Assembly: GCA_902729315.2 (NCBI GenBank)
Contig: LR746264.1
Coordinates: forward strand, 11,381,878-11,445,877
DNA from: Spirodela intermedia
Taxonomy: Eukaryota; Streptophyta; Magnoliopsida; Alismatales; Araceae
Direction of reading: 5' to 3'
DNA: 64,000 nt
Shown here: one piece after another, positions 9,750 through 22,788 of the stretch
Layout: every line of letters starts with the position of its first letter
How positions within the stretch are numbered: the stretch's first letter is position 1
Program-made: the position numbers and the translations under genes
The notes under the pieces: generated by a model
Databases searched by the model: none
What the model was told of the DNA's origin: nothing
The model's input: the letters and a program-made list of their open reading frames with translations, nothing else

Positions 9750-11044
9750 CCCGCAGCGGATGGCGTCAATGCCCGGGATGGCGTCAGCACCGTGAACGCG
9801 AATCGGGTGGAAACAGAGTTCCCCGATGATTCTTACGTAGCGATTACAAATGATTTAATTAATCAAATTAAGATCTGTAAAAGCCAGAAGAATCGTAATT
9901 GAGCGGCGTATAGTTTGGTAAATTAAAATCACAAAATTATCACTAAATGAAGTGTAAATTAAATTGAAAGCAGGAAAATAGAGTTCGGCCGCGACGGCGT
10001 CGGTGATGCACGGAATCTGGCGTTGGGAGGATCGTGCAGTGTCCACGGCCTCGAAGGCTCTCCTTGGACAAAGACGGCGTGGGCAATCTCTAGATCTTCT
10101 CGCGAAGTCTAGAGATCAATGAAGTGGGTCGTCGAATCGTCTCCGCGGCTGTCACTGGCGGAGCGAAAACGGCGACTTTGCGGCTCTCCGTGGCTGTCAC
10201 CCGATGGAGAGGAGCTGGATGGAGGTGAGGCACGTGTTAGGGAGCTTCATCCTCAGGTCAGCGCAGCAAGAGGAGGCTCTTCATCGCATCTGGTACGCTC
10301 TCGAGGTGGCGACTGGTCTCCCGGCAGATCGTCCTCTTCTCGACGACGGCTTGTTCGTTGATCAATCGGAGATGATTTACTCGATGGATTGCGATCCTTT
10401 TATCGCGAATCGTTCAGAAATTTTAGTAGCAATGCTCCGCGAATCGCGTTGATGAGATTTTCGCCGATGATCTAGCGATTCGGTTGCTTAATCCTTCACC
10501 GGCGATCTGCGGAAAGTCGCGATAATCGTTAAAATATATGAATTTTGACTCTAGGAGGATTGAACCCACGGCGTCGCCCTGAACAAGGTGTGGCGCGGGT
10601 TTAGTCCCACATCGGTTGTCGCGGATTATTGGCGAATATATAGTAAAGTTAGCTTTCTAGGCAAAGTCCTCTCGTGTACGACCACTCCTTGCCCCACAGC
10701 TGGTTGACCACGGTGACATGGAAGGGGAGTGGCGCACGTGCCCTATTGATCAAGCAAGCCGCTCGAGCCCCTGCGGCTACTCCCGACTACGCTTCCAACC
10801 CGCTTGGCCTGGCTGGCGCGGGTCCCCCATTTTGCAATATTTTTATTTTTATTTCTTGTTCTTCATTTATCTCAAAACTAAGATTGTAAAAATCGTGTAA
10901 AATCACATAATTACCCAAAATTCACGTTAATCAACTGAAAACCACTTTTCATGCTTTAACACAAATATAAGTCTATTTATCATGAGTTAAGGCTAAAACT
11001 ATATTATTTACTAATTATTAACTCATGATAATGAAGACTTATCA
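9750..11044 (-). repeat. 5' LTR of gypsy-type element (partial)
   Basis: Collinear with the left LTR from about 9,760 to the terminal CA at 11,044. The segment matching the inner 290 bp of the 3' LTR is missing or unrecognisable, so the exact inner edge and the tRNA primer site were not found. Arms differ by many 1-6 bp changes in GC-rich parts. Confidence 0.8.
10604..10643 (+). promoter_or_regulatory. USE plus TATA, snRNA-type site (second LTR copy)
   Basis: Same GTCCCACATCG and TATATAG as at 5,061-5,100, again exactly 22 bp apart even though the intervening sequence differs by compensating single-base changes. Confidence 0.45.
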
Positions 11045-11049
11045 CCTAC
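11045..11049. repeat. Target-site duplication CCTAC (right copy)
   Basis: CCTAC after the terminal CA. The uninterrupted sequence GGCCTACCCCGAG is present in the opposite arm (63,480-63,492, reverse complement) and in LINE-A copy A2 near 21,962. Confidence 0.9.
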
Positions 11050-12992
11050 CCCGAAAGATTGAGCCGGTTTTACCTCTACCTATAAGGGCCCTTAGGCTCT
11101 CTCAAACTGAGCCTCTCGAACCAACTAGGATCCCAGCACTAGTTGAGACCCTATATTGCCCCAAACACATCCCTTGGGCACACCATATCTACACCTAGTG
11201 GGCTAGACTCTCTGTGCCCCATAGGCCAAACGACTATGCCCACTGGACACCTATCATGGGCAGCGAGTGTCTGGACCCTCTGCCCCTCCATAGAGACTGT
11301 CACACCACGGAACCGCGTCGGTACTATTCTCATTCTATGATACCACTGTCCCAGTGCAAAGCTATAGCAAAGATGATGGGAGGAGGACAATAACTTTTAC
11401 TTATGAGGAGGTCTCCTAGATGGCAGCCGCATTCCAATATACCTTAGTTGGTCGTTTCACTCTGAAGCGGCCAACTATAGGTGTCATAGAAAGATTTACT
11501 TGGCACCTGGAAATTTTCAGGGCGAGTCTCGATCGGAGCTTGAGACTATTGTAGCATATACATCCGCTTTGAGCTAGAAGCAGATTATCGTCGAGCATGG
11601 AGCCGACCCACTTGGACAATGGGGAGCCTACCCTCCATACCCACAGATGGACACCACAGACCGACATAGGGCACCGAGCACATCAATCCCATGCGGTTCC
11701 ATTATGGGTGGGCTTCCTGGCCTACCTGCCCATTTATTTACGCCAAAGGCACTTGAGTCTTTGGTAAATGCAGTGGGAACATTTATATGCCTTGACCCAG
11801 CGTAAAATGTTCAACCGCCAAGATATGCACGAGTTTGTATAGAGGTGGACCTAATGGCCCTCTATAGAGGACTCTCGTTATCGTAGTGGAGATGATGAGC
11901 TTTATCAGCCTATTATTTACTAGAGATTACCATATTTCTGCACACATTGTGCTATCTTGGGCCACACTGTCAGCATATGTCGTCGAAGGCAGATACACCT
12001 GGCGACCACACGAGCCTTTTTAGTACCGATCTCATATGGCGATTACCTTGTCAAAATGAGAAAGGATGCTCAGAGTGCTCGTCATCCTCGAGGTCGATTG
12101 CTCCTATGGCGGCTCCACCTCCCTTACCTCGGAAGGCACAGGAGAAGCCTAGTTCATTGATTGAGACACAGCATGCACGGCAAAGCCGGCAGCTGGACGC
12201 CCTTCTTCCATCCACATAGGGGAAGAAAGGAACACGAGAGGCTACACATTCCCCTTTAGGCAAGGGAAAGAAACCCTAACCTCAAACACCTTCGAGGTCT
12301 TAGAGGCTTTAGATGAGAGAGACTTTGAGGGACTTGCACGAGGGAACTAGGCCTTCAAAGGGCAAGCATCCCTCACTACGAGGGACTCACCTAGTCAAGC
12401 TCCACATACTAGATCCCCGGACTATCCGACCCCCATACTCACCCACCCAACTCCACCCATTAGTGTCTCTCCACCACCTAGCTCCTCCCGCCCATTCACT
12501 CTTCCCCACATAGCAAGAGCCCTTCACCTCTTAGTCCCCACCGACCGAGGTCTACCCCTTTCTCTGAGGGTATTGGCTTGGGCACTACCCATCCCCTCAA
12601 ATCCCGTCGAGGATCTACTAGGAGGGCTTACCCCAGCACACTTCCTATTAGTACATCTTATGTAGCCCCGTTCTGATTCTTATACCCTCCCCCTCTCCCC
12701 ACTACACCCGCCAGATCAGTTCCTATACTTGATCCACCACCCGTTGATTCTAGAGAGCCTTGATAGAGGATAGTGCTTGACGAATCGTCAAGCACTGCAC
12801 CCATCCTCCTCATTTAGTGCTCATGATACTAGTGGCCACACGACTAGTACCCATGAGGATGGTGGATCTGAGGCTGACATTGAGACTACCTACCTAGATG
12901 AGGGATATCAAGCGGAGGCTAGGGCGACCACGACTCACTAGGCGTTCACCTTACTCCACGAGATCTAGGACTCGTGGGGCCCTCATTAGATC

Positions 12993-15612
12993 ATGATACC
13001 TAACATCATATGGAATTGTCAAGGTATAGGTAACCTCGAAACCCAATTCTATATAGCTAGCCTTATCGGATAGTATCGACTAGGTATAGTAGGCCTCATT
13101 GAGCCTATGATATCATCAGATCGTATCCAACCTTTACTTAGGCGATTAGGTATGGATCATTTTCACTCCAACCCCACAAATCATATTTGGCTCTTTTGGA
13201 CTAGACCATACTCTATGGAGTTGCTAGTCGAGGATCCCACATATCACTATGACGGTTCGAGATCTCACCCAAGAGTTTACGTTCTCGGTCATCTATGCAT
13301 CACATAGATCGAAGAAGAGAAACTCTTTGGGCAGATCTAGTTCAGTACGTGAGGACTACCCTACACTAGTTGAGTCTCCTTGGTATCTAGCAGGTGACTT
13401 CAAGCGTGTTCGTAATACTAGTGAGCGTCAAGGTGGGCGGATCCTTAGGGCCGTAATATAGAGATGTTCAATGATTGTATTTTTCGATTAGCTCTTATTG
13501 AGCCACCTACATCACACGAGGCATGGACATGGAGCAACAATCGAGGGCGTTTTGATTTATGAGTGTATCGATCATTGTTTCATCAACAGCATCACCATGG
13601 TGCGACATCCCATATTAGTCACGATATTACCCGTTATAAGTCAGATCACACCCGATCCTCATACTCCTAAGCAGAGTATGAGCACCCACCCTCCTTCAGA
13701 TTTCAGATTATGTGGCTTCAACATGAAGACTTTCAGAGTTTAAATGCGGAATCACTAGTATGCACATATCTCGATTCTCCTATGGAGAACCTTAGCTATA
13801 GGTTAAGGAATCTCAAACTCCACCTTAAATGGTGGAACCGACATATCTATGGGAATGTCCATACCTAGGTTGATGCACTGCAAAAGAGTTAGCAGAGGTT
13901 GAAAGACTCTGCAAGCTAGATATTCAGATGCTGCTTGGGAAAGGAGGAGTAGAGTGAGAGACTAACTTGATGAGGTTGTGTGGGCAGGAGTTATTCTATC
14001 TCCAAAATCACGCATCCGTGGTTACAAGAGGGTGATAGAAACACTCGTTTCTTTCATGCATCGATCGCTCACCGCCACGTTTAGATTATACCTCCCTTTT
14101 AGAGACATATGATCAGGACCTTTCCATGCATGGAGGCAAGGGTTGGATACTTTCGTAGTCTCTTAACCTCTCAGCCGATTGAGATTTCTGATGATATGCT
14201 CACTTCAATCCCATCATTAGTCACTCACCATGAGAGCTCTCTCACGACGGCCATACCCACGGGAGAAGAGATCAAGGAAGTAGTTTTCTCTATGAGTAGA
14301 CATCGTGCACCGGGCCGATGGTTTCCCAGCTGATTTTATGTTTCATGTTGGGATATCGTTGGCACTGATCTCATCCAGGCTATCAAGGAAATCTTTCGTC
14401 ATAAAGTCTTTACACGAAGTTGGAAGGCCACCTTCCTTGCACTTATACCGAAGGTAACTACCCCAACTTCATTTAGAGACTTTCGACCTATCGGTTTATG
14501 TAGCGTGTGTTATAAAGTTGTATCTAAGATCGTTACCGTAGATTGAGTAGTTTTCTTGATAGACTTATATCTCGAGCAATGCAGATTTGTCAAGGGATGG
14601 TACATTCACGATAACATCATGCTAGTACATGAACTAGCACAGTCCTTTGACTGCCGAGGCTCCAACATCATCATCAAATTAGACATGGAGAAGGCCTTTG
14701 ATAGGATAGAGTGGAGTTTCCTCATAAAGGTTCTTAGATGCTTTGGGTTCACCGGCGACTTCATTGACTTAGTCGATGCATGTGTTAGGGAGAATCACTT
14801 CTCTTTATTGGTGAATGATAGCTCTACACCATTCTTCACGGCCACGAGAGGTCTACGACAGGCGATCCATTATCACCCACCTTCTTCATCTTGGTCAAAG
14901 AAGTCCTCGGTCGATCCCTCACCCAAGCGATCAATCAAGGATTTATCCGACCATATTACTCGAAGAGGGGTTGTCCGATCATCTCACACTCTCTCTTTGC
15001 TGATGATGCGATACTCTTCCTCAATGGATGTAAGAGATCTATTAGAGGGCTCATGAGTATTATCTCGAGGTATGAGCGAGCTGCAGGTCAACTCGTCAAT
15101 GCCTCAAAGAGTAGCTTCATAGTAGGCCCTTCTACCCCCATAGGGACCATACTGACGCATCCAAGGCCTAATAGGGTTCTCTCGTGGACACCTACCTTTT
15201 GACTATCTAGGATGTCTTATCTTCCTCGTAGGCGATACATTATTTTGACGCTAGTGGGGAAGTTGAGGAAGAAACTAGCGGGATGGAAGTTACAGCTTCT
15301 ATCCCCGGAGGACGGATTCAGTTGATACGCCATGTCCTCATGAGCATGCCATTACACCTTTGGCAGTCCATGAGGTACCACACTGTCTTGGTGACTATTA
15401 GACAGATATGCACGTCCTTCCTTTGGGATGGACAACTTGAGGGACCTCGTCGCACGCCGAAGTTTCTTGGGAGAAAGCATGTCAACCTACGGATGAGGGT
15501 GGCCTAGGTATTCTCAAGATGTACTCAACATACTTCAAAAGAAACTCGTTTGGAGGATGAGGACCACACCATCAGTGCTAGGTTCTTTTGTGTCAACCAA
15601 ATATGGTGAGTG
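12993..15612 (+). pseudogene. LINE-A ORF2 (copy A1), C-terminally truncated
   Basis: ORF2 polyprotein: endonuclease and reverse transcriptase. It starts MIPNIIWNCQGIGN (apurinic-type endonuclease entry), followed by GLIEP with the metal-binding Glu. The GDFN position reads GDFK here and GDFN in A2. RT blocks at 14,570-15,160: FVKG..IHDNIMLVHELAQS, KLDMEKAFDRIEW (motif A), TATRGLRQ (motif B), FADDAILF (motif C, about 14,997-15,020), split by frameshifts. The thumb region (DEGGLGI-type) follows at about 15,240-15,560. RNase H is missing because the copy is cut at 15,612. Confidence 0.85.
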
Positions 15613-15920
15613 GCGTCCCAGAGAACATTGTTATTGTTCCCTATGATGGGAACATTGTTTGCCTTCTCGATCAAGGTACTTAGAGCCTCAAAACATTCGA
15701 TGTCTTGACTGTCTCTCCCCTTACCTGTTGGTATGGGGGAGATGCCTACTACCATCTCTCCTTCCCTTTCTAGTGGGGTGTGGATGCTCGGGAGATAAGA
15801 TGATATCAATGTAGGTGGGGTTGTTCTCCCTAGGAATGCTGGAGGGACACTAGTTTGACCGCATGGGTCAGAGGGAGCATGCAGCTCTGTATGGGAGGGC
15901 ATCTAGGTGTAGTCTTCCCT
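15613..15920 (-). mobile_element. LINE-B ORF1 fragment B4 with filler junctions
   Basis: About 280 bp matching LINE-B around 28,000-28,290 on the minus strand. On the left it joins A1 through a filler (15,613-15,640) with a repeated AACATTGTT word. On the right it joins A2 directly at 15,920/15,921. The left junction is identical to that at 58,886-58,905 in the other arm. The right junction is unique to this arm. Confidence 0.75.
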
Positions 15921-18900
15921 AGCCAATAGTAACCACCTGATCTCCTCCAGTAATACACCCTGCGTGGAGGGGCGGTAGTGAAGTCGCGGTGTATGCATAA
16001 AGAGGGTATGCGTCGCTCAAGTCTATGAGCACCTCGGGCTGCAAAGGGCATGTCTTGCCAAAAGAGAGACGTCCTCCGGCGAATTTGACTCCATGCATAG
16101 CAAGGGCGTCAACTATCGATTCCCTTCTCGGAACTAATGCGTAATGGTTGTGATCGTCCTCGACATCGCATGATGTCTGCGGATATTCTTAAGCCTCCAA
16201 TGAGGACAAGAGTGCATGCGTAACATGTCCACTAACACTTTGGAATCAAATTCTAAGACAATATTAGTAATATTTTGCTCCTCACAAAGAAGCAAACCAT
16301 CCCGTATTGCCATAGCCTGCCCGTATAAGTTAGTATATTATAAAAGTTCGAAAAAGCAAAGAGAATGCATCTGTACTATCACGTAAAATACCTCCTCCTC
16401 CGGATGGTCGGGGTTGCCTTGAGATGCTCCATCGGCGTTGAGTTTCCACTGCCCAACCCTCGGTGGTGTCCATCTAACAGATCGGATAGTAGTCAGTCGT
16501 GTAGGTATGATATGGAGTCCCCAAAGCCCAAAAGCCTCACAAACAGAGCGAGCATTTCGTTTTGTTTGGCACTAAGAATGAGTACTTGAAGCCATTGTGT
16601 TCGTGCCTCATAATCTCGTGACATGCATCACTTGGCCTGCAAATCGAGATGAGTTACGTCCCTTCTATATTTCCCATAACATATATGCTATGGAGATACG
16701 GATAAAGGGACTAAGCTTGACACTCGTCGGTGAGTCAATGACTCTCCTAAAGACCTCTAGTGGTGGTCTCGTAGGTGCATGCGAGCATTGGAAGCCAATT
16801 CGCTAGAAGTTGGCGCCAACATTCGACAGCGATATCACTATGGAAAAATAGATGTTCCATACTTTCGTCCGTCGTGATGGAGCAACAATGACATCTCCTT
16901 TCTACCTCTTGATCGGTGACAATCACTTTCGATCGTCGGTGGGTAGTCCTCGGTGCATGAACTTCCACAGGGAAGAACGAAACACGAGGTGTGATGGCGG
17001 ATGCCATATGAGATTTCCCAAAATGTCTTTGAGGAGCGGTTTCTAAAGTGCTCCCAAGAGGAGCTACAAGAGAAACTGCCATCTACGGTAAGTGTCTAGA
17101 TGGGTTGGTCCTCAATAAAACTCGTCTTAGTTATGGTGATGGCTGGTAACAAGTCCGGCGGTAGTCCATGCCTCTCAATAAGTAGGCGAGTGTCTCCTTG
17201 GAAAGTTGGGCTACCGTCAAGCGAAGAAGGATGTGAAAGTGGTAAAACTGGCCAATGGTGCATCCTCTAGCCAAGTGTCGTACCAGGCACTGATCGCGCC
17301 TCGCCCTACTCGCCAACGAATAAGGCACCATCTCTAACCAATGTCGCTGCCGGTCTGCCCATCGTTTGACTCCTTTGATGTCAGCCGGTGAGCCCACTCA
17401 CCATATTTGGTTGACACAAAGAGCCTAGCACTGATGGTGTGGTCCTCATCCTCCAAGCGAGTTTCTTTTGAAGCATGTTAAGTACATCTTGAGAATACCT
17501 AGGCCACCCTCATCCATAGGTCGACATGCTTTCTCCCAAGAAACTTCGGCGTTGGCGAGGTCCCTCAAGTTGTCCATCCCAAAGGAAGGACGTGCATATC
17601 CGTCTAATAGTCGTAAGGCGATTATGCAGTACCTCATGGACTGCCAAAAGGTGTAATGGCATGCTCATGAGGACATGGCGTATCAAGCGAATCCGTCCTC
17701 CGGGGATAGAAGCTGTAACTTCCATCCCGCTAGTTTCTTCCTCAACTTCCCCACTAGGCGTCAAAATAGTGTATGCGCCTACGGCCGAGGAAGATAAGAC
17801 ATCCTAGATAGTCAAAAGGTAGGTGTCCACGAGAGAACCCTATTAGGCCTTGGATGCGTCGTATGGTCCCTATGGGGGTAGAAGGGCCTACTATGAAGCT
17901 ACTCTTTGAGGCATTGGCGAGTTGACCTGCAGCTCGCTCATACCTCGAGATAATACTCATGAGCCCTCTATTAGATCTCTCACATCCATTGAGGAAGAGT
18001 ATCGCATCATCAGCAAAGAGAGTGTGAGATGATCGGACAACCCCTCTTGAGTAATATGGTGGATAAATCCTTGATTGATCGCTTGGGTGAGGATCGTGAG
18101 GACTTCTTCGACCAAGATGAAGAGGGTGGGTGATAATGGATAGCCATGTAGACCTCTTGTGGCCGTGAAGAATGGTGTAGAGCTATCATTCACCAATAAA
18201 GAGAAGTGATTCTCCTAACACATGCATCGACTAAGTCAATGAAGTCGTCGGTGAACCCAAAGCATCTAAGAACCTTTATGAGGAAACTCCACTCTATCAT
18301 CCTATTAAAAGCCTTTTTCATGTCTAATTTGATGATAATATTGGAGCCTCGGCAGTCATGGCTAAGGGACTGTGCTAGTTCATGTACTAACATGATGTTA
18401 TCGTGAATGTACCGTCCCTTGACAAATCCGCATTGCTCGGAGATATAAGTCTATCAAAGAAACTACTCAATCTCGTGTAATGATCTTAGATACAATTTTA
18501 TAACACACGTTACATAAACTGATAGGTCGAAAGTCTCTAAATAAGGTTGGGGTAGTCACCTTTGGTATAAGTGCAAGGAAGGTAGCCTTCCAACCGTGTA
18601 AAGACTTTACGATGAAAGATTTCCTTGATAGCTTGGATGAGATCAGTGCCAACGATATCCCAACAAGAAATGTAAAATCAGCTGGGAAACCATTGGGCCG
18701 GGTGCACAATGTCTGCTCATAGAAAACTACTTCCTTGATCTCTTCTCTTGTGGGTATGGCGTCGTGAGAGAGTTCTCATGGTGAGTGACCAATGATGGGA
18801 TCGAAGTGAGCATATCATCAGAAATCTCAATGGTGAGAGGTTAAGAGAGTGCGAAAGTACTCAACCCCTACCTCTGTATGAGGAAAGGTCCTGATTATAT

Positions 18901-20018
18901 GTCTCTAAAGAGAGGTATAATCTGAGCGTGGCTGATGGCGACGAGGCATGAAAGAAACAAGTGTTTCTATCACCCTCTTGTAACAACTAGATGCATGATT
19001 TTTGGAGATAGAATAACTCTTATCATCGCACAACCTCATCAAGTTGGTCGCTCACTCTACTCCTCCTTTTCCAAGTAGCATCTGAATATCTAGCTTGCAT
19101 AGTCTTTCAACTTCTGCTAACTCTTTTTGTAATGCATCAACTTGGGTATGAACATTCCCATAGATATGTCGGTTCCACCATTTAAAGTGGAGTTTGAGAT
19201 TCTTTAACCTATAGCTAAGGTTCTCCATAGGAGAATCGAGATATGTCGTCTGAGTGATTCGTCTGAAACTCTTAAAGTCTTTATGTTGGAGCCACATGAT
19301 CTAAAATCTGAAGGAGGGTCGTGGGTGCTCATACTCTGTTTAGGGAGTATGAGGATCGGGTGTGATCTGACCTATAGCGGGGTAATATCGTGACTAATAT
19401 GGGATGTCGCACCATGGTGATGATGTTGATGAAACAGCGATCGATACACTCATAAATCAAAGCGTCCTCTCGATTGTTACTCCACGTCCATGCCTCACCT
19501 GATGTAGGTGGCTCAATAAGAGATAAAAAATACAGTCATTGAACATCTCCATGTTACGGGCCTAGGGATTCGCCCACCTTGGCGTTCACTAGTATTACGA
19601 ACAGTTGAAGTCACCTGCTAGATACCAAGGAGACTCAACTAGTGTAGGGTAGTCCCTCACGTCTGAACTAGATCTGCCCAAAGAGTTTCTCTTTCTTGGA
19701 TCTATGTGATGCATAGATGACCGAGAAGGTGAACTCTTGGGTGAGATCTCGAACCATCATAGTGATATGCTAGGATCCCTCAACTAACAACTCCATAGAG
19801 TATGGTCTAGTCCAAAAGAGCCAAATATGATTAGTGGGATTGGAGTAAAATGATCCATACCTAGCTGCCTAAGTAAGGGTTGGATACGATCTGATGATAT
19901 CATAGGCTCAATGAGGCCTACTATACCTAGTCGATCTTGTCGAGATAAGGCTAGCTATATAGAATTGGGTTTCGAGGTTGCTTATACCTCGACAATTCCA
20001 TATAATGCTAGGTATCAT
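15921..20018 (-). pseudogene. LINE-A ORF2 (copy A2)
   Basis: About 4.1 kb. Endonuclease from 20,018, with the intact GDFN site near 19,610. RT motif A (KLDMKKAFNR) near 18,310, motif C (FADD) near 18,000-18,020. RT thumb 17,450-17,860. Zn-binding region (CHCCSITTDESMEHLFFHSD) near 16,830-16,900. RNase H (NVDGA-like start, then LESDSKVLVDML) about 16,450 to 16,150. Broken by several frameshifts. Only the last codon and the stop are missing at the truncated end. Confidence 0.85.
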
Positions 20019-20021
20019 GAT

Positions 20022-22788
20022 CTAATAGTGGCCCCACGAGTCCTAGATCTCGTGGAGTAAGGTGGCGTCTAGTGAATCGTGTGGTCCTAACCTCCGTCGA
20101 TAACCCTCCTCTAAATAGGTAGTCTCAATGTCAGTCTCGAGCTACCATCCTCATGGGTACTAATCGTATGGCCACTAGTATCATGAGCACTAGATGAGGA
20201 GGATGGGTGTGGTGCTTGACGATTAGTTAAGCACTGTCTTCTATCGGGGCTCTCTCTAGAATCAACGGGTGGTGGATCAAGTCTAGGAAACTGATTTGGC
20301 GGGTGTAGTAGGGGAGAGGGAGGTATAAGAATCAGAGCGGGGGCTACGTAAGATGTACTAATAGGAAGTATGCTGGGGTAGGCCCTCCTAGTAGATCATC
20401 GGCGAGGATTTGAGGGGATGGATAGTGCCCAAGCCTATACCCTCAAAGAAAGGGGTAGACCTTGGTCGGTGGGGACTAAGAGGTGAAGGACTCCTACTAC
20501 GTGGGGAAGAGTGAATGGGCAGGGAGGCTGGGTGGTGGAGAGACACTAATGGATGGAGTGGGGTGGGTGAGTATAAGAGGTTGGATAGCCCGGGGATCTA
20601 GTATGTGGGGTTTGACTAGATGAGTCCCTCGTGGGGGGATGCTAGCCCTTTGGAAGGCCTAGTTCCCCTCTGTGCAGGTCCCTCAAAGTCTCTCTCATCT
20701 AAAGCCTCTAAGACCTCGAAGGTGTTTGAGGTTAGGGGTTTCTTTCCCTTGGGGAAGGTGTAGCCTCTCGTGTTCCTTTCTTTCCTCTTGTGTGGATGGA
20801 AGAAGGCGTTCAGCTGCCGGCTTTCACCGTGCATGTTGTGTCTCAATTAGTGACCTAGGCATTTCTGTGCCTTTCGAGGTAAGGGAGGTGGAGCCGCCAT
20901 AGGGGCAGTCGACCTCGAGGATGGCGAGCACTCTGAGCATCCTTTCTCATTTCGACAAGGTAATCGTCATATGAGATCGGTACTAAGAAGGCTCGTGTGG
21001 TGCTTTGTGGTATACTTGCCTTCGGCGACATGTGCTAACAATGTGGCCCAAGATAGCACAATGTGTGCAGAAATATGGTAATCTCTCATAAATGATAGGC
21101 TGATAAAGCTCATCATCTCCACTACATATAACGAGAGTCCTCTGTAGAGGGCCATTAGGTCCACCTATATACAAACTCGTCGTATCTGGCTGGTTGAACA
21201 TTTTTATGCAGGTCAAGGTATATGAATGTTCCCACCATTTGCCAAAGACTCAAGTGCCTTTGGCGTAAATAAATGGGCAGGTAGGCCAAGGAAGCCCACC
21301 CATAATGGAACCACATGAGACTGATGTGCTCGATACCTATGTGGTGCGTGGTGTCCATCTGTGGGTATGGAGGGTAGACTCCCCTATTGTCCAAGTGGGT
21401 GGCTCCATGCTCGGCGATAATTTGCTTCTAGCTCAAAGCGGATATATATGCTACGATAGTCTCGAGCTCCGATGGAGACTTCGGCCCTGAAAATTTCAAG
21501 TGCTAAGTAAATCTTCTCTATGTCACCTATGGTTGGTCATTTCGTAGTGAAACGACCAACTAAGGTATATTGGAATGTGGCTGCCATCTAGGAGACCTCC
21601 TCATAAGTAAAAGCTATTGTCCTCTTCCCATCATCCTCGCTATAGCTTCGTACTAGGATAGTGGTATCATAGAATGGGAATAGTACTGGCGGCGGTTCTT
21701 GTGATATCACGATGCATGTGGAGGGACAGGGGTCTAGACACTCGTTAGCCCATGATAAATGTCCATGGGCATAGTGGGTTTGGCCTATGGGGCACAATAG
21801 AGTCTAGCCCACTAGGTGTAGATATATTGTGCCCAAGGGATGTGTTTGGGGCCAATATTGAGGTCTCAACTAGTGCTGGAATCCTAGTTGGTTCGAGAGG
21901 CTTGGTGCGAGAGAGCCTAAGGGCCCCTATAGGTAAAGGTAAAACCGGCTCAATTTGTTGACTCGGGGTAGGCCTAGAGGATGTGGCGAGGGTGGGCGTA
22001 AAAGTCGGCGTCCTATCTTCTTTTGGGCGTAGGCTTTGCCTTAGTTGGGCAAGAGCTTGGACTGGTGCAGCTGAGCGGTGCTCGGGCTCGGCACAGGCCA
22101 CAGGCCTAGGCGGTGCGTCTGAGCGGCGCAGCCTGGCTGGGCTGGGTCGGCATAGCAGGCTAAAGCGGCCTCGAGATGGCGCTACAGGCGGCTCAGCTCT
22201 AGCCACCTTGCGAGGCTCGCAAGCAGCGCAGCAGTGCCCGTGGCGGGCTCGACGCGTGATGGCGTAGGGTTCCGTGCGATGCCATCGTCGCGGTGTTTGG
22301 CGTTGATGGCGTCGATGGCGTCCCAGCCGAGGCATCGGCGATCGCAAAAGTTGCGGCACCTTTATGCCCGTGATCCCCTCTGTTGATCTCAAGATCAGCG
22401 GTTGGATCAAGTTGGCCGTTATGGCCGTGACCGTCCGGCGGTGCCTCGATAGCGGCTGTTGAGGCCTTTATAGCGGCTGATTCCGACCATTGATCATACG
22501 ATCTATGGTTAGATCGAAGGTGGCCTCTTCGCTGCCGTCGCCTGCACTGGAAGGAGAGTAGGCGGCGTCCTGCTGTCCCCTCCGATTCGGGCCTCGGGAA
22601 GGCGCCCGGCTGATGTCGAATCACGGGCGTCCGTGGTTCGACCGTTCAGCTCATTTACGGCCGTCTCCTCGGTCACATAAACGGCGGAGAGGCGAGGAGG
22701 CTGTTACGCCACATGTCGGCCTTGTTCGCTTCGCATTACGTCGGGCAAGGGCGGCGGAGGTCACCGATGAAATCTATGAGCTACTCAT
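20022..22788 (-). pseudogene. LINE-A ORF1 (copy A2)
   Basis: ATG at 22,788 (MSSS). The N-terminal half is GC-rich and Ala/Pro/Arg-rich. The DUF4283-like core lies around 21,150-21,650 (FTYEEVS, YIRFELEANYRRAW). The CCHC knuckle is near 21,025-21,100 (FCTHCAILGH). The C-terminus is Ser/Pro-rich and ends RSPYSTRSRTRG-like, with a stop at 20,022-20,024. Stop and ORF2 start form TAGATCATG. Confidence 0.82.

Larger units (their letters stand above)
3943..11044 (-). mobile_element. Gypsy-type LTR retrotransposon, gag-only (LARD-like)
   Basis: 7,102 bp bounded by TG...CA and a 5-bp duplication CCTAC. The coding strand is minus: gag reads leftward and a purine tract (AAGTTGGGGTG) borders the left LTR, making it the 3' LTR. 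The interior has a degraded gag (8,169-9,424), an acidic ORF (7,751-8,155) and about 2.2 kb of AT-rich noncoding sequence. I see no protease, reverse transcriptase, RNase H or integrase, so it depends on another element in trans. The insertion is inside LINE-A ORF1; the other arm has the empty site. Gag resembles the Athila/Tat-side gypsy group, but the clade cannot be fixed without pol. Confidence 0.92.
3234..12989 (+). pseudogene. LINE-A ORF1 (copy A1), split by LTR insertion
   Basis: ORF1 protein of plant L1 elements, the RNA-binding partner of ORF2. The start at 3,234 gives MSSSQIS, conserved with the other LINE-A copies; a stop follows about 28 codons later. The two parts are 3,234-3,942 and 11,045-12,989. 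The second holds the DUF4283-like region (about 11,300-11,800) and a CCHC zinc knuckle (about 11,935-11,985, RLPYFCTHC then GH and C). The C-terminal part is Ser/Pro-rich. Several stops interrupt it. It ends three bases before the ORF2 start. Confidence 0.8.
2886..15612 (+). mobile_element. LINE-A copy A1 (interrupted by an LTR element)
   Basis: L1-type LINE on the plus strand. The 5' leader (2,886-3,233) starts with the CT-rich sequence shared with LINE-B. ORF1 is split by the LTR retrotransposon at 3,943-11,044. ORF2 runs from 12,993 and is cut off at about 15,612, after the reverse-transcriptase thumb and before the C-terminal Zn/RNase H part. It ends at a filler junction with LINE-B fragment B4. 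Its orientation is opposite to the other left-arm LINEs. Stops and frameshifts throughout rule out function as written. Confidence 0.88.
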
